Shown one piece after another: positions 7,232 through 13,744 of a stretch of DNA of 24,165 bases. The translations under genes and the position numbers were made by a program. The DNA lies in the IMG/VR virus record IMGVR_UViG_3300043398_000035, positions 1-24,165 of that record; one strand, written 5' to 3'. Source of the DNA: a virus. The notes under the pieces are model-generated. The model saw nothing but the letters and a program-made list of their open reading frames with translations. It made no database searches and had not been told where the DNA came from. Positions within the stretch are counted from its first letter, which is position 1; each line of letters begins with the position of its first letter.

Positions 7232-7435
7232 TTAGTCCTTAAAAAGTTTTGGATATTTAGTTTTGATGCGTGCGGTCGCAACTTCTACCGCGCGCGCCCT
7301 TGCCGCTGATTCCCCTGCTGGTAAATCAGGCGCAACTTCAGCGGCTTCGATCAACAATCTGCGCGCGTCACACGGCAGCAAATTGCTAATCGCCATTGCA
7401 CCTTGAAACAACTCTTTTACTTTATCGTCACTCAT
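7232..7435 (-). CDS. hypothetical small helical protein (67 aa)
   Basis: Unrecognised 67-aa Ala-rich, probably all-helical protein (for example LLPCDARRLLIEAAEVAP, ARARAVEVATARIKTKYPKL). It has no membrane segment. Its ATG overlaps the DUF2800 stop by 4 nt (ATGA) and it ends 3 nt before the DUF2815 gene, so it is a coupled link between the nuclease and the SSB. No own SD is evident. The tight packing supports that it is translated; a role as a cofactor of one of its two neighbours is inference. Confidence 0.75.
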   Translation of the reverse strand: MSDDKVKELFQGAMAISNLLPCDARRLLIEAAEVAPDLPAGESAARARAVEVATARIKTKYPKLFKD

Positions 7436-8796
7436 CGGTTAAACGGAAAATCGCCAATTTTATTCACTTCGCCAAGGGCGAATTCCGTTAGACCTTGCAG
7501 TGTCCAATCCTGTACTTCACTATCTACCAAGTGAACCGCAAGCGCCGGTCGTTTATCCGTTTCCGGTGCAACGCTAGGCTTACCGTCTTCTTGGTTAATC
7601 AATTCAAGTAACCGTTCCCAACGTTTCGGCGCGTCTTTAAATTTCTTTTCAGCTTGCGCCGGTGATATTAAAGTGAACTTATATATTTCTTCATCCGATA
7701 GTCGCATTGAGTTCTTAAGAATATCAACCACTGTTTCTTCGCTTACCCAGTATCTCGCGCCGCGTTTACCTTGAACCAGTTTCCAACCGGGTACGGTATG
7801 GCCCGCAAACAATTCACGTTCGATACGCGCGCGGTACACACGGGTTAAATCTTCTAACATATCGACATACTTCATTAACCCGCCTAGCTTCTCGTTTGAA
7901 ATTAAGTTCGGGTCATCGGCAGCCGTTACCGCATTGGCCAACTGATCGCGTAAGTCGGGCGCTTCTAAGTCGATAAACTCACCGGTGACATTATTTAATG
8001 TGTACTGAGCGAAGGCCGCGCACTTATCTTTAGCCTTGCAGAAATAACATTGGTCTTCGCCGGGGGTAAAGTAGTCGGGTAATATCGGTTGGGTTTTGAA
8101 TTTCTGGTACAACGTTGCCGCTTGCAGTGATTTTTCCCGTGCGGTTTTACCGAACGCTAACAGTTCATTGACGGTAATTTGCCACTCGGATAGATGCCCG
8201 ATGCGCGGTTGATGTATGACTAATAATATATGCTCGAAATCGCCTAACAAACCGTAAAGATCGTAGACACCCAACGCGTACAACATTAGTTGTTCGTTAT
8301 TTTCTGCGTCAACGCGTACACCTTTACCATGCTTGTAATCGTGTACTTGAATTTCTTTCTTGGCGAAATCTAATATGACTGCATCACTTGTACCGAAGGG
8401 TATTTCAGATACCCCGCCTTCTAACATCGGTGTTTGAATGTACGCACCTAGATTAACTTTCACTTCGACTTCTATTTCATTACCCATTGCGTAGTGGTGT
8501 AGGTTATCTATATATGTCTGTACGTGTTCAGCCATTTCGTCGGTGACTGTGATACGCGGCGGCATGTTTCCTGAAGCGAAATTAAAATACTTGTCGGAAA
8601 CAACTATTTCTTCGCCGATAAAAAACGCTGCCGGTTTCTTGTGGGTAAGCGCACGTTGCGCTACGGTATGCGCTGCCGTACCTTCGTCTGCATACTTAGA
8701 AGATTTATCTTCACAAGTGGATTCCATCGAGGGGGCCGCTAAACATTTCATCCAGCGATGCGCACCTGATGGCGATAAGTAAAAGTGATTAGCCAT
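7432..8796 (-). CDS. DUF2800 RecB/Cas4-like nuclease
   Basis: A 454-aa PD-(D/E)XK nuclease of the DUF2800 family. Seen: an opening SPSGAHRWMKC (C18), the FGTSDAVI strand, catalytic D153-x-K155 in HDYKHGKG, the NEQLMLYALG QxxxY helix, then C250, C253 and C259 in CYFCKAKDKC. One distant N-terminal Cys plus a C-terminal Cys triad is the iron-sulfur 'staple' of AddB/Cas4-type nucleases, so a 4Fe-4S cluster is expected. It probably resects DNA ends in replication or recombination together with the SSB. Here it is a stand-alone phage gene in a replication cluster, not part of a CRISPR locus. SD AGGAAGG precedes the ATG, which overlaps the previous stop (TAATG). Confidence 0.95.
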   Translation of the reverse strand: MANHFYLSPSGAHRWMKCLAAPSMESTCEDKSSKYADEGTAAHTVAQRALTHKKPAAFFIGEEIVVSDKYFNFASGNMPPRITVTDEMAEHVQTYIDNLHHYAMGNEIEVEVKVNLGAYIQTPMLEGGVSEIPFGTSDAVILDFAKKEIQVHDYKHGKGVRVDAENNEQLMLYALGVYDLYGLLGDFEHILLVIHQPRIGHLSEWQITVNELLAFGKTAREKSLQAATLYQKFKTQPILPDYFTPGEDQCYFCKAKDKCAAFAQYTLNNVTGEFIDLEAPDLRDQLANAVTAADDPNLISNEKLGGLMKYVDMLEDLTRVYRARIERELFAGHTVPGWKLVQGKRGARYWVSEETVVDILKNSMRLSDEEIYKFTLISPAQAEKKFKDAPKRWERLLELINQEDGKPSVAPETDKRPALAVHLVDSEVQDWTLQGLTEFALGEVNKIGDFPFNR

Positions 8797-9014
8797 TAGT
8801 CTAACCTTCCTAATAGTTTTATTTCAGAAATGAATTCGCCGTTTCTTAACTCGATACTTTTGGCTGCGCTAAGTGCGTCATCGGCCATTACCGTTTTCAA
8901 CCGATCACCATCTAGTGTTACGTGCCGCTGCGGATTACTTTTACTAGCGCCGCTGAATCCAATGTACACTTCATACATAGCCGAATTTAAAATCAAAACT
9001 TTTTTCTTAGCCAT
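8796..9014 (-). CDS. hypothetical protein (72 aa)
   Basis: Unrecognised 72-aa protein. It opens MAKKKVLILNSAMYEVYIGF, suggesting beta-strands, and has a central LDGDRLKTVMADDALSAAKS helix. No known motif. A good SD (AAGGA, 7-8 nt spacer) precedes the ATG; the start overlaps the previous gene by 8 nt and the stop overlaps the DUF2800 ATG (TAATG). It is therefore part of the same leftward transcript as DUF2800. Confidence 0.78.
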   Translation of the reverse strand: MAKKKVLILNSAMYEVYIGFSGASKSNPQRHVTLDGDRLKTVMADDALSAAKSIELRNGEFISEIKLLGRLD

Positions 9015-9408
9015 TGCTAATTGTCCTTACTTTATATTTCCAGTCTTCTTTACGCATCACCACTTTTACACCGGGCCAATAGCCTTTAGCGTTGATTCCA
9101 TCAACCCAATTGCGGGCCGTAATCAATTGTCGTTTCGCTGCTTTGTATTTCTTGGTAAAAGTATTCGGCCCGGTGTGTTTATTAGGTTTGCGTTTCCACG
9201 CTGTAGAGTTCATCGCTTGCTGAATCCGCTGCGCGCGTTCGTCTAGCGTTAAACCTTTATAAGTCCTGCGCACAAACCCTTTCTTCAGCATTAACTTGTC
9301 TACGCGCGCCGGGTAGATACTTCCTTTAGCCTGACCGCAACGCACTTTAACCATGCGTGCATCGCGGCCTTTCTTTACCAGTAGTTCAACATAGGTAATG
9401 ATGTTCAT
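9007..9408 (-). CDS. hypothetical basic protein (133 aa)
   Basis: Unrecognised Lys/Arg-rich protein without membrane segments. The start region LVKKGRDARMVKVRCGQAKG and the middle TAWKRKPNKHTGPNTFTKKY are very basic, so nucleic-acid binding is possible but not shown. There is no good SD at the ATG (9408), which lies 2 nt after the stop of the upstream gene, so coupling is likely; the inner ATG at 9354 has no SD either. It overlaps the next gene by 8 nt. Confidence 0.75.
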   Translation of the reverse strand: MNIITYVELLVKKGRDARMVKVRCGQAKGSIYPARVDKLMLKKGFVRRTYKGLTLDERAQRIQQAMNSTAWKRKPNKHTGPNTFTKKYKAAKRQLITARNWVDGINAKGYWPGVKVVMRKEDWKYKVRTISNG

Positions 9409-9410
9409 GG

Positions 9411-9845
9411 CTAAATTTCGCTATCTAATTCTTCTTTGAATCTTGTCGCAACCGCAGCGTATTCCCCTTCAGCAATTTCAGTTAACCGTTGCGCTGGTTC
9501 GCCAGTGTCTTTGTTGGTGAACTCACTTAATATGTTGGAAATCACTTCGCGGCCTTTGAGTTTCGCAAGTTCTTGGCCCACTTTCTGAACGTCGGTATAA
9601 CTAATTGTGGGTTGGTAGTCTGATGTTTCTTCAACAACGACCGGTTTAGCTTTTACAGGTGCGGCGGGTTTAGGCGTTGCGGCTTTCGGTGCGGTAGTCT
9701 TAGCAGCGGCGGCAGGTTTAGCGGCTTTCTGTACAACTTCGCCGGGTTGTTTGTCGGCAGTCATTTCGCGGTAAATCAATCCTAATGCTTCGCCGACTTT
9801 AATAAGGTTGGTATTTAATTCTGCTATTTGCTGTTCTAGGCTCAT
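9411..9845 (-). CDS. hypothetical linker-rich protein, Rrp5-like annotation family
   Basis: First gene of the leftward cluster, 144 aa in three parts: a short coiled-coil-like N-terminus (1-30), a long Ala/Pro/Lys linker (about 37-70), and a C-terminal helical domain (78-144) with DVQKVGQELAKLKGREVISN and EIAEGEYAAVATRFKEEL. This C-terminal pattern (KGRE...L...LPE-x-YAA) recalls small phage proteins often loosely named rRNA biogenesis protein rrp5; I think that name is not functional evidence. The plan suggests two binding ends joined by a flexible arm, perhaps a scaffold for replication proteins. SD is AAGGA with a 9 nt spacer. The upstream region holds the candidate leftward promoters. Confidence 0.8.
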   Translation of the reverse strand: MSLEQQIAELNTNLIKVGEALGLIYREMTADKQPGEVVQKAAKPAAAAKTTAPKAATPKPAAPVKAKPVVVEETSDYQPTISYTDVQKVGQELAKLKGREVISNILSEFTNKDTGEPAQRLTEIAEGEYAAVATRFKEELDSEI

Positions 9846-9879
9846 TTCTTTTAGTCCTTATATATGGGTTAGTTTTAAA

Positions 9880-9893
9880 AATATTTAAGTATT
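9880..9893. repeat. near-perfect 14-bp palindrome, candidate operator
   Basis: AATATTTAAGTATT is a 14-bp inverted repeat with one mismatched pair, located 35-48 nt before the first leftward gene and downstream of the candidate leftward promoters. Being AT-rich, it may be chance; a regulator site in the leader is the alternative. Confidence 0.3.
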
Positions 9894-9939
9894 ACTATTC
9901 GCCCGAACAAATTAACGTTTCTTTAAAACTATGTCAACA

Positions 9940-9966
9940 ATTATATTTTTATAAAGCTATTTGCAA
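9940..9966 (-). promoter_or_regulatory. candidate leftward promoter
   Basis: Read on the minus strand: a perfect TATAAT (9945-9940) lies 15 nt after TTGCAA (9966-9961). TTGCAA is its own reverse complement and is also the -35 candidate of the rightward promoter, so the two could share it. A perfect TTGACA (minus strand, 9937-9932) is also present, but the hexamer 17 nt further on (TAATTT, 9914-9909) is poor. Which one is used cannot be told from sequence. Either would start the leftward replication cluster. Confidence 0.35.
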
Positions 9967-9987
9967 TTGCTATACGCTTATTGCTAT
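9956..9987. repeat. GCTAT / TTGCTAT direct repeats
   Basis: GCTAT occurs at 9956-9960, 9969-9973 and 9983-9987; the last two are parts of identical TTGCTAT copies (9967-9973 and 9981-9987) with a 14-nt period. An 8-bp perfect palindrome GCAATTGC (9963-9970) lies between. They fall in and around the candidate rightward promoter, as operator sites for the adjacent small regulator would. The repeats are short, so chance is possible. Confidence 0.4.
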
Positions 9988-9990
9988 TAT
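9961..9990 (+). promoter_or_regulatory. candidate rightward promoter
   Basis: TTGCAA (9961-9966) and TATTAT (9985-9990) are spaced by 18 nt, an acceptable sigma70-type pair about 28 nt before the first rightward ATG (10018). It would drive the small regulator and the primase-helicase gene. No other rightward promoter of similar quality is seen before 10018. Confidence 0.4.
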
Positions 9991-10017
9991 CCAAGATCAT
10001 TTTATATAAGGGATGAT

Positions 10018-10269
10018 ATGAATAACTTACATAAGTGGATGGCGAAAGCCGAACACGAACAACAGTACAGATTAGCGGTGCTTGCCGAAACGACTTACCC
10101 CTATTTACAGCAATTAGCAGGGGGCCATCGTTACGCAAGTCAAGGATTAGTCAAGCGATTAGAGGAAGGGGCTAAACGTATACGCCTGTTCATCAACCCT
10201 AAATTACCCGTGTTGCGCTGCAATGATTTGTTAAAACCAGTAGTAAAGAAAACGCAAAAACGCAAGTAA
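10018..10269 (+). CDS. small Cro/YdaS-like helix-turn-helix regulator
   Basis: An 83-aa protein with a helix-turn-helix at about residues 17-54: YRLAVLAETTYPYLQQLAGG, then HRYASQGLVKRLEEGAKRI. The spacing LAxxxxxxxxYLxQLAxGxRxAS..LxxRLE is that of Cro/YdaS-type phage regulators. The C-terminus is basic. I chose ATG 10018 because AAGGGA lies 4-5 nt before it; the frame is open back to 9961, but that would place the start in the promoter. Its position as first gene of the rightward transcript, next to the divergent control region, suggests it regulates the left/right switch. No opposing CI-like repressor is in the window. Confidence 0.75.
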   Translation: MNNLHKWMAKAEHEQQYRLAVLAETTYPYLQQLAGGHRYASQGLVKRLEEGAKRIRLFINPKLPVLRCNDLLKPVVKKTQKRK

Positions 10270-10287
10270 AAATAATTTGGGGGTAGC

Positions 10288-12840
10288 ATGAGCAGTGAAT
10301 TCGCGCAACATGGCCGCACGCTATTAGCAAACGGCTACCTGATCGTACCAATAAAACCGGGTGACAAAGCCCCGGCCATTCCAGACTGGGTTAACGCCCG
10401 TATCCGACCTGACCAAGTAACCCAACCGGTGTTTGCTAATTTCGGAGTGGGTATCTTAACCGGTCAGGGTGATATTCCGCTGGCCGCTATCGATATCGAT
10501 ACCACCTTAAAGCCCTTGGCTCAAGGTTTCGTTAATTGGTGTACGGAAAACTTAGGCTTAACCTGCGAACGTGTGGGTAAAGCACCGAAACTACTTCTTG
10601 TATATCGGGCTGCCGATACCGGATACCGCAAAGCCACCGGTGCTTGGTTCACCGATAAAGATAATAACAAGCACCGTGTCGAAGTCTTAGGGCATGGCCA
10701 ACAGTTCGTCGCTTACCACATACACCCCGACACGAAGCAACCTTATAAGTGGGTTGATGTGTTCGGCGGCATCGAACGCTTTGAAGCCAGCGAATTGCCG
10801 ACTATTACCAGTGACCAAATCGAAATCGCTTTAAAACAATTTGAAGTGATGGCTGAAAAGTACGGATTAAAACGTGGTACGGCAAGCGTGGTTAGTATCC
10901 GGGCTGCGGCGGGCGCGGGTAGCGACCCGTTAGAAGATTTTGAACCGCCGATAGGGTTAGATATCGATGATGCACGCTTGATGCTAGTCGGCGTGGATAA
11001 CGAAGATTACGATTCATGGTTACGCGTCGGTATGTCGTTGCACCATGAGTACGAAGGTAGTGATGAAGCATTTGAACTATGGGATACGTGGTCAGAGGGG
11101 GCAAGCAATTATACGGGGCGCGAAGCGTTAGAAACCCGCTGGCAAGGTTTCGGTACTAAAGGCGGGCGGCCTGTTACGATTAAATGGTTGGTCAAGTTAA
11201 CCAATGAACAACGCCGCGTTGCTATCAAAGAAGAAAAGCTAATCGCATTAGATGAAGTGAAAGGCTTAATAAGTAACTGTACCAGTTCTATCGATTTGAT
11301 TAACGAGATTGCGCCGCTTGCGGGTTCGGCAGCCGGTACGGACTTAGCGATTAAAGTGGAACTGCAAGGTTTGATCAAAGCGCAGTTTAAGAAACTCACC
11401 GGTACAGCGTTACCGATTGCCGAATTAAAAACGGCGATGCAGTCAGGTTATCGTGCGCCGGTTGCCGAGCATCGGGCTAAACGTGCGCTAACCGAATTCG
11501 GTAATCTTGATAGGTTACTTGATAAATACGGTGATTCTTTAATGTATGTACCCGAAACCGACGCGTTCTATATGTGGACTGGTATTTATTGGCGTTGGTC
11601 ATCGATAGCTGAAGTTACTTTATTAGCTAATGAAATTATCCGTGCGTTGCCTAATGAATTAGAACACATAGAAGGGGATGCCGAACGCGCTAACTTTCTT
11701 AAATTCTGCGCTGCCAGCCAAAAAGCGCAAATGGTTAAAAACATGGTGGTGCTAGCTAAGAGCGACGTTAAAACCCTTACCCCGATTGACGAACTGGATA
11801 AAAAGCGGCACTTATTTGGTGTTGGTAACGGCGCGGTTGATTTGAAAACCGGCAATTTGCTGGCCCCCGACCCTCAACAATTTATTACGATTAACACCCC
11901 TGTTAGTTATTCTCCGCAATCTGAAGCCCCTTTATTTTTACAAACCCTTAGCGATGTGTTCTTTGACGATGTTGAACTGGTCGAATTTTTTCAACGTTTA
12001 GTGGGTTATTCCATTACCGGCAACCCTAAAGAGGACATTATCGTTATCCCGTTCGGCGATGGCAGTAACGGCAAATCGACAATATTAGGTGCGATACGCG
12101 AAGCACTGGGTAATCACGCTAAAACCGCTAGCAGTGACACTTTCTTAAGTGCAACGGGGCGTGGTGGCAATTCAGGTAACGGGCCGCGTGAAGATGTTTT
12201 GCGGCTTCGTGGCAGCCGGTTCGTATATGTGACTGAACCCGATGAAGGTAGCGAATTAAGAGAAGGGTTAATTAAGTGCATGACCGGCGGGGAGTCGATG
12301 CCAGCGCGCGGCCTATATTCAGTTAAAACAATTGAAGTCGAACCTACATGGGTAACGTTCATGCCGACCAACCATAGGCCCATAGTCAAGGGTGACGATA
12401 ACGGAATTTGGCGCAGATTATTGCCTATTCCCTTCGTTCGCAACTTTGAACTTGAAGAAAGTAAAGACCCGGCACGTGCTGATAAATTGCGGCGCGAGCT
12501 ACCGGGTATCCTGAAATGGTGCATTGAAGGTGCGGTTAAATACAACAAACAAGGTTTAGATACCCCAAAAGCCGTGGCTGAAGCGCGTAAAGAATACCGG
12601 GTAGACATGGATATTTTAGCGGGTTGGCTCGCAGAAAGTTGTGAATTGGACGCTAATTACTCAGAATCCAACGCGGCGTTGTGGCAATCATGGCGTGATT
12701 TTTCTTTGATGCATGGTGAAACGCGGTTCTTAAATAGCGCGCGTGCACTCGGTCGGCGCTTAGCGGTTCGCTTTAAACCGTACAGAAAGGCCGCTGAGCG
12801 TGGTTTCACAGGATTGCGCGTTAAAAAATCTGTTATATAA
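10288..12840 (+). CDS. primase-polymerase / SF3 (D5-type) helicase
   Basis: An 850-aa replication initiator. The N-terminal domain (about 1-190) is a bifunctional primase-polymerase: LLANGYLIVPIKPGDKAP opening, catalytic D69/D71 in AAIDID, and HRVEVLGHGQQFVAYHIHP near 127-145. A PriCT-like domain follows, with SWLRVGMSLHHEYEGSDEAF and a WQGFG end. Then comes a D5-type N-terminal part (VYVP/Y-M-W-TGIYWRW region) and a superfamily 3 helicase with Walker A GDGSNGKST (590-598), Walker B ending at VTEPDE (E650 region) and motif C with FMPTNHRP. It should synthesise primers and unwind the fork for the family A polymerase. SD is GGGGG upstream of ATG. It is on the opposite strand from the other replication genes, so its timing may differ from theirs. 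Confidence 0.96.
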   Translation: MSSEFAQHGRTLLANGYLIVPIKPGDKAPAIPDWVNARIRPDQVTQPVFANFGVGILTGQGDIPLAAIDIDTTLKPLAQGFVNWCTENLGLTCERVGKAPKLLLVYRAADTGYRKATGAWFTDKDNNKHRVEVLGHGQQFVAYHIHPDTKQPYKWVDVFGGIERFEASELPTITSDQIEIALKQFEVMAEKYGLKRGTASVVSIRAAAGAGSDPLEDFEPPIGLDIDDARLMLVGVDNEDYDSWLRVGMSLHHEYEGSDEAFELWDTWSEGASNYTGREALETRWQGFGTKGGRPVTIKWLVKLTNEQRRVAIKEEKLIALDEVKGLISNCTSSIDLINEIAPLAGSAAGTDLAIKVELQGLIKAQFKKLTGTALPIAELKTAMQSGYRAPVAEHRAKRALTEFGNLDRLLDKYGDSLMYVPETDAFYMWTGIYWRWSSIAEVTLLANEIIRALPNELEHIEGDAERANFLKFCAASQKAQMVKNMVVLAKSDVKTLTPIDELDKKRHLFGVGNGAVDLKTGNLLAPDPQQFITINTPVSYSPQSEAPLFLQTLSDVFFDDVELVEFFQRLVGYSITGNPKEDIIVIPFGDGSNGKSTILGAIREALGNHAKTASSDTFLSATGRGGNSGNGPREDVLRLRGSRFVYVTEPDEGSELREGLIKCMTGGESMPARGLYSVKTIEVEPTWVTFMPTNHRPIVKGDDNGIWRRLLPIPFVRNFELEESKDPARADKLRRELPGILKWCIEGAVKYNKQGLDTPKAVAEARKEYRVDMDILAGWLAESCELDANYSESNAALWQSWRDFSLMHGETRFLNSARALGRRLAVRFKPYRKAAERGFTGLRVKKSVI

Positions 12841-12847
12841 CAAAGGG

Positions 12848-12950
12848 ATGACGAATGACATTAGATACCCCCCTTTTTCCTAAAAGTCCTATAAGAATGA
12901 ATAATAGAGTTTTAGTGAAAATGACGTTTTTAAACGTCATTCGTCATTTT
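12848..12950. repeat. cluster of ATGAC repeats and palindrome
   Basis: Within about 100 bp lie five ATGAC-type units: ATGACG 12848, ATGACA 12855, ATGACG 12921, and inverted CGTCAT at 12935 and 12942. They make a 9+9-bp palindrome with 2-nt centre (12921-12940), an inverted pair AAAATGACG / CGTCATTTT (12918-12926 / 12942-12950) and a 12-bp inverted pair (12848-12859 / 12936-12947). This could be an operator array, a set of competing RNA hairpins, or a weak terminator (the palindrome is followed by a short T run only after 4-6 nt). Confidence 0.6.
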
Positions 12951-13034
12951 GCGAAGTTTAAGGATTTTACTTGCAAAAAATTACAAGTTGAAAAGGGCGG
13001 CGCAACACATGGCACAAAAAAGAACAAGCGATAA
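12855..13034 (+). CDS. possible small basic protein (59 aa)
   Basis: An open frame right after the primase-helicase, with AAAGGG 7 nt before the ATG. The product opens MTLDTPLFPKSPIR and is basic throughout, ending KKNKR; no domain is recognised. It overlaps the HTH gene (13009-13200) by 26 nt in another frame. The DNA it uses also contains the ATGAC repeats, so the frame may be incidental to a regulatory region. Being in a different frame from the primase, it could also be reached by frameshift, but no slippery heptamer was noticed. Confidence 0.35.
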   Translation: MTLDTPLFPKSPIRMNNRVLVKMTFLNVIRHFAKFKDFTCKKLQVEKGGATHGTKKNKR

Positions 13035-13200
13035 TTATAAGCGGGGCGAAGACCACCCACTTGCAAAATTTAGCAACCACGAAATCGAATTGATTCGGCA
13101 ATTGCGCGATGACGGTTTTAGTTATGGGGAAATCGCTAAAAAGTTCGACACGTCAAAAAGTACTATCCAACATATCTGCACATTTAAGCGCCGCATGTAG
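13009..13200 (+). CDS. orphan helix-turn-helix protein (63 aa)
   Basis: A small DNA-binding protein. After a polar N-terminus with RGEDHPLAKF it has HEIELIRQLRDDGFSYGEIA and KKFDTSKSTIQHI (about 27-60), a clear helix-turn-helix. The GEDHPLAK...EIxxIRxL...EIAxxFxxSxxTIxxI pattern is that of the domain often found at the C-terminus of phage HNH endonucleases, but no HNH part is attached. I chose ATG 13009, with AAAAGGG about 11 nt upstream; the frame's earlier TTG at 12949 has no SD. Lying directly before the terminase genes, it may act on the adjacent repeats or on the packaging site, or be the remnant of an HNH endonuclease. Confidence 0.72.
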   Translation: MAQKRTSDNYKRGEDHPLAKFSNHEIELIRQLRDDGFSYGEIAKKFDTSKSTIQHICTFKRRM

Positions 13201-13209
13201 TACGCATGG

Positions 13210-13234
13210 TTCAGTGTAGCGGTAATACACTGAA
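13210..13234 (+). other. 9-bp perfect hairpin before terminase small subunit
   Basis: TTCAGTGTA (13210-13218) and TACACTGAA (13226-13234) are exact inverted repeats around a 7-nt loop, ending 3 nt before the ATG of the terminase small subunit. The arms can extend weakly (ATG outside the left arm, CAT outside the right). The place where an SD should be is inside the stem, and no SD sequence is present. Possible roles: RNA structure controlling terminase synthesis, a protein operator, or part of the packaging recognition site. No T run follows, so it is not a normal terminator. Confidence 0.7.
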
Positions 13235-13237
13235 ATC

Positions 13238-13744
13238 ATGGAACCTAAACTTAACCCACGTCAAACGCTGTTCGTTGAAGAATACCTGAAGGATTTAAAT
13301 GCTACTCAGGCCGCCATCCGTGCGGGCTATAGCAAAGAATCTGCACATGCTATTGGCCCTGAGAACTTGGAAAAACCTGCTATCAAGGCTGCGATAAAAG
13401 CGGCCATAGACCGGCGCGCGGAAGCGGTTCAAATTGATGCGCAGTACGTTCTAAATGGGATTACCAAGCTAATTGATCGTTGCGAACAAGCTGTGCCGGT
13501 GTTCAACAAAGACGGCGAAGAAACCGGTGAATATACTTTTCAAGGTTCGGTAGCGATGAAGGGCTATGAACTTTTAGGCCGACACTTTGCGATGTTCAGT
13601 GACAAGTTGCAAATGACCGGTAAGGATGGCGGCCCCATTGAAATAAGCGAAGGGCAACGCGCTACCCGAATTTCTGTTTTATTTAAGCAAGCAAGGGAAC
13701 GCGCGGACAGCGAAGAAAAGCATAACGCGGATGATCTTTTGTAG
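13238..13744 (+). CDS. terS: terminase small subunit (Terminase_2 family)
   Basis: A 168-aa DNA-recognition subunit of the packaging motor. The opening LNPRQTLFVEEYLKDLNATQ and AAIRAGYS is the signature of the Terminase_2 (XtmA-like) N-terminal helix-turn-helix, which binds the packaging site. Residues about 60-130 are the helical oligomerisation part, and the end (ERADSEEKHNADDLL) probably contacts the large subunit. The ATG fits the family start but has no SD; instead a 9-bp hairpin lies just upstream. Its TAG stop overlaps the GTG start of the large subunit (TAGTG). Confidence 0.94.
   Translation: MEPKLNPRQTLFVEEYLKDLNATQAAIRAGYSKESAHAIGPENLEKPAIKAAIKAAIDRRAEAVQIDAQYVLNGITKLIDRCEQAVPVFNKDGEETGEYTFQGSVAMKGYELLGRHFAMFSDKLQMTGKDGGPIEISEGQRATRISVLFKQARERADSEEKHNADDLL

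Noticed and set aside
7432-8796. Cas4-like nuclease suggesting a CRISPR or defence locus
   Set aside because: No repeat-spacer array or other cas gene is present; DUF2800 beside DUF2815 and a polymerase is a standard phage replication set.
9961-10017. Upstream extension of the small regulator
   Set aside because: It would begin in the candidate promoter and lacks an SD; ATG 10018 has AAGGGA in place.
12949-13008. Longer TTG start of the HTH protein
   Set aside because: TTG start without SD, falling in the repeat cluster; ATG 13009 has a better signal.
13210-13234. Hairpin as a transcription terminator
   Set aside because: No T run follows the stem and an essential gene begins 3 nt later.
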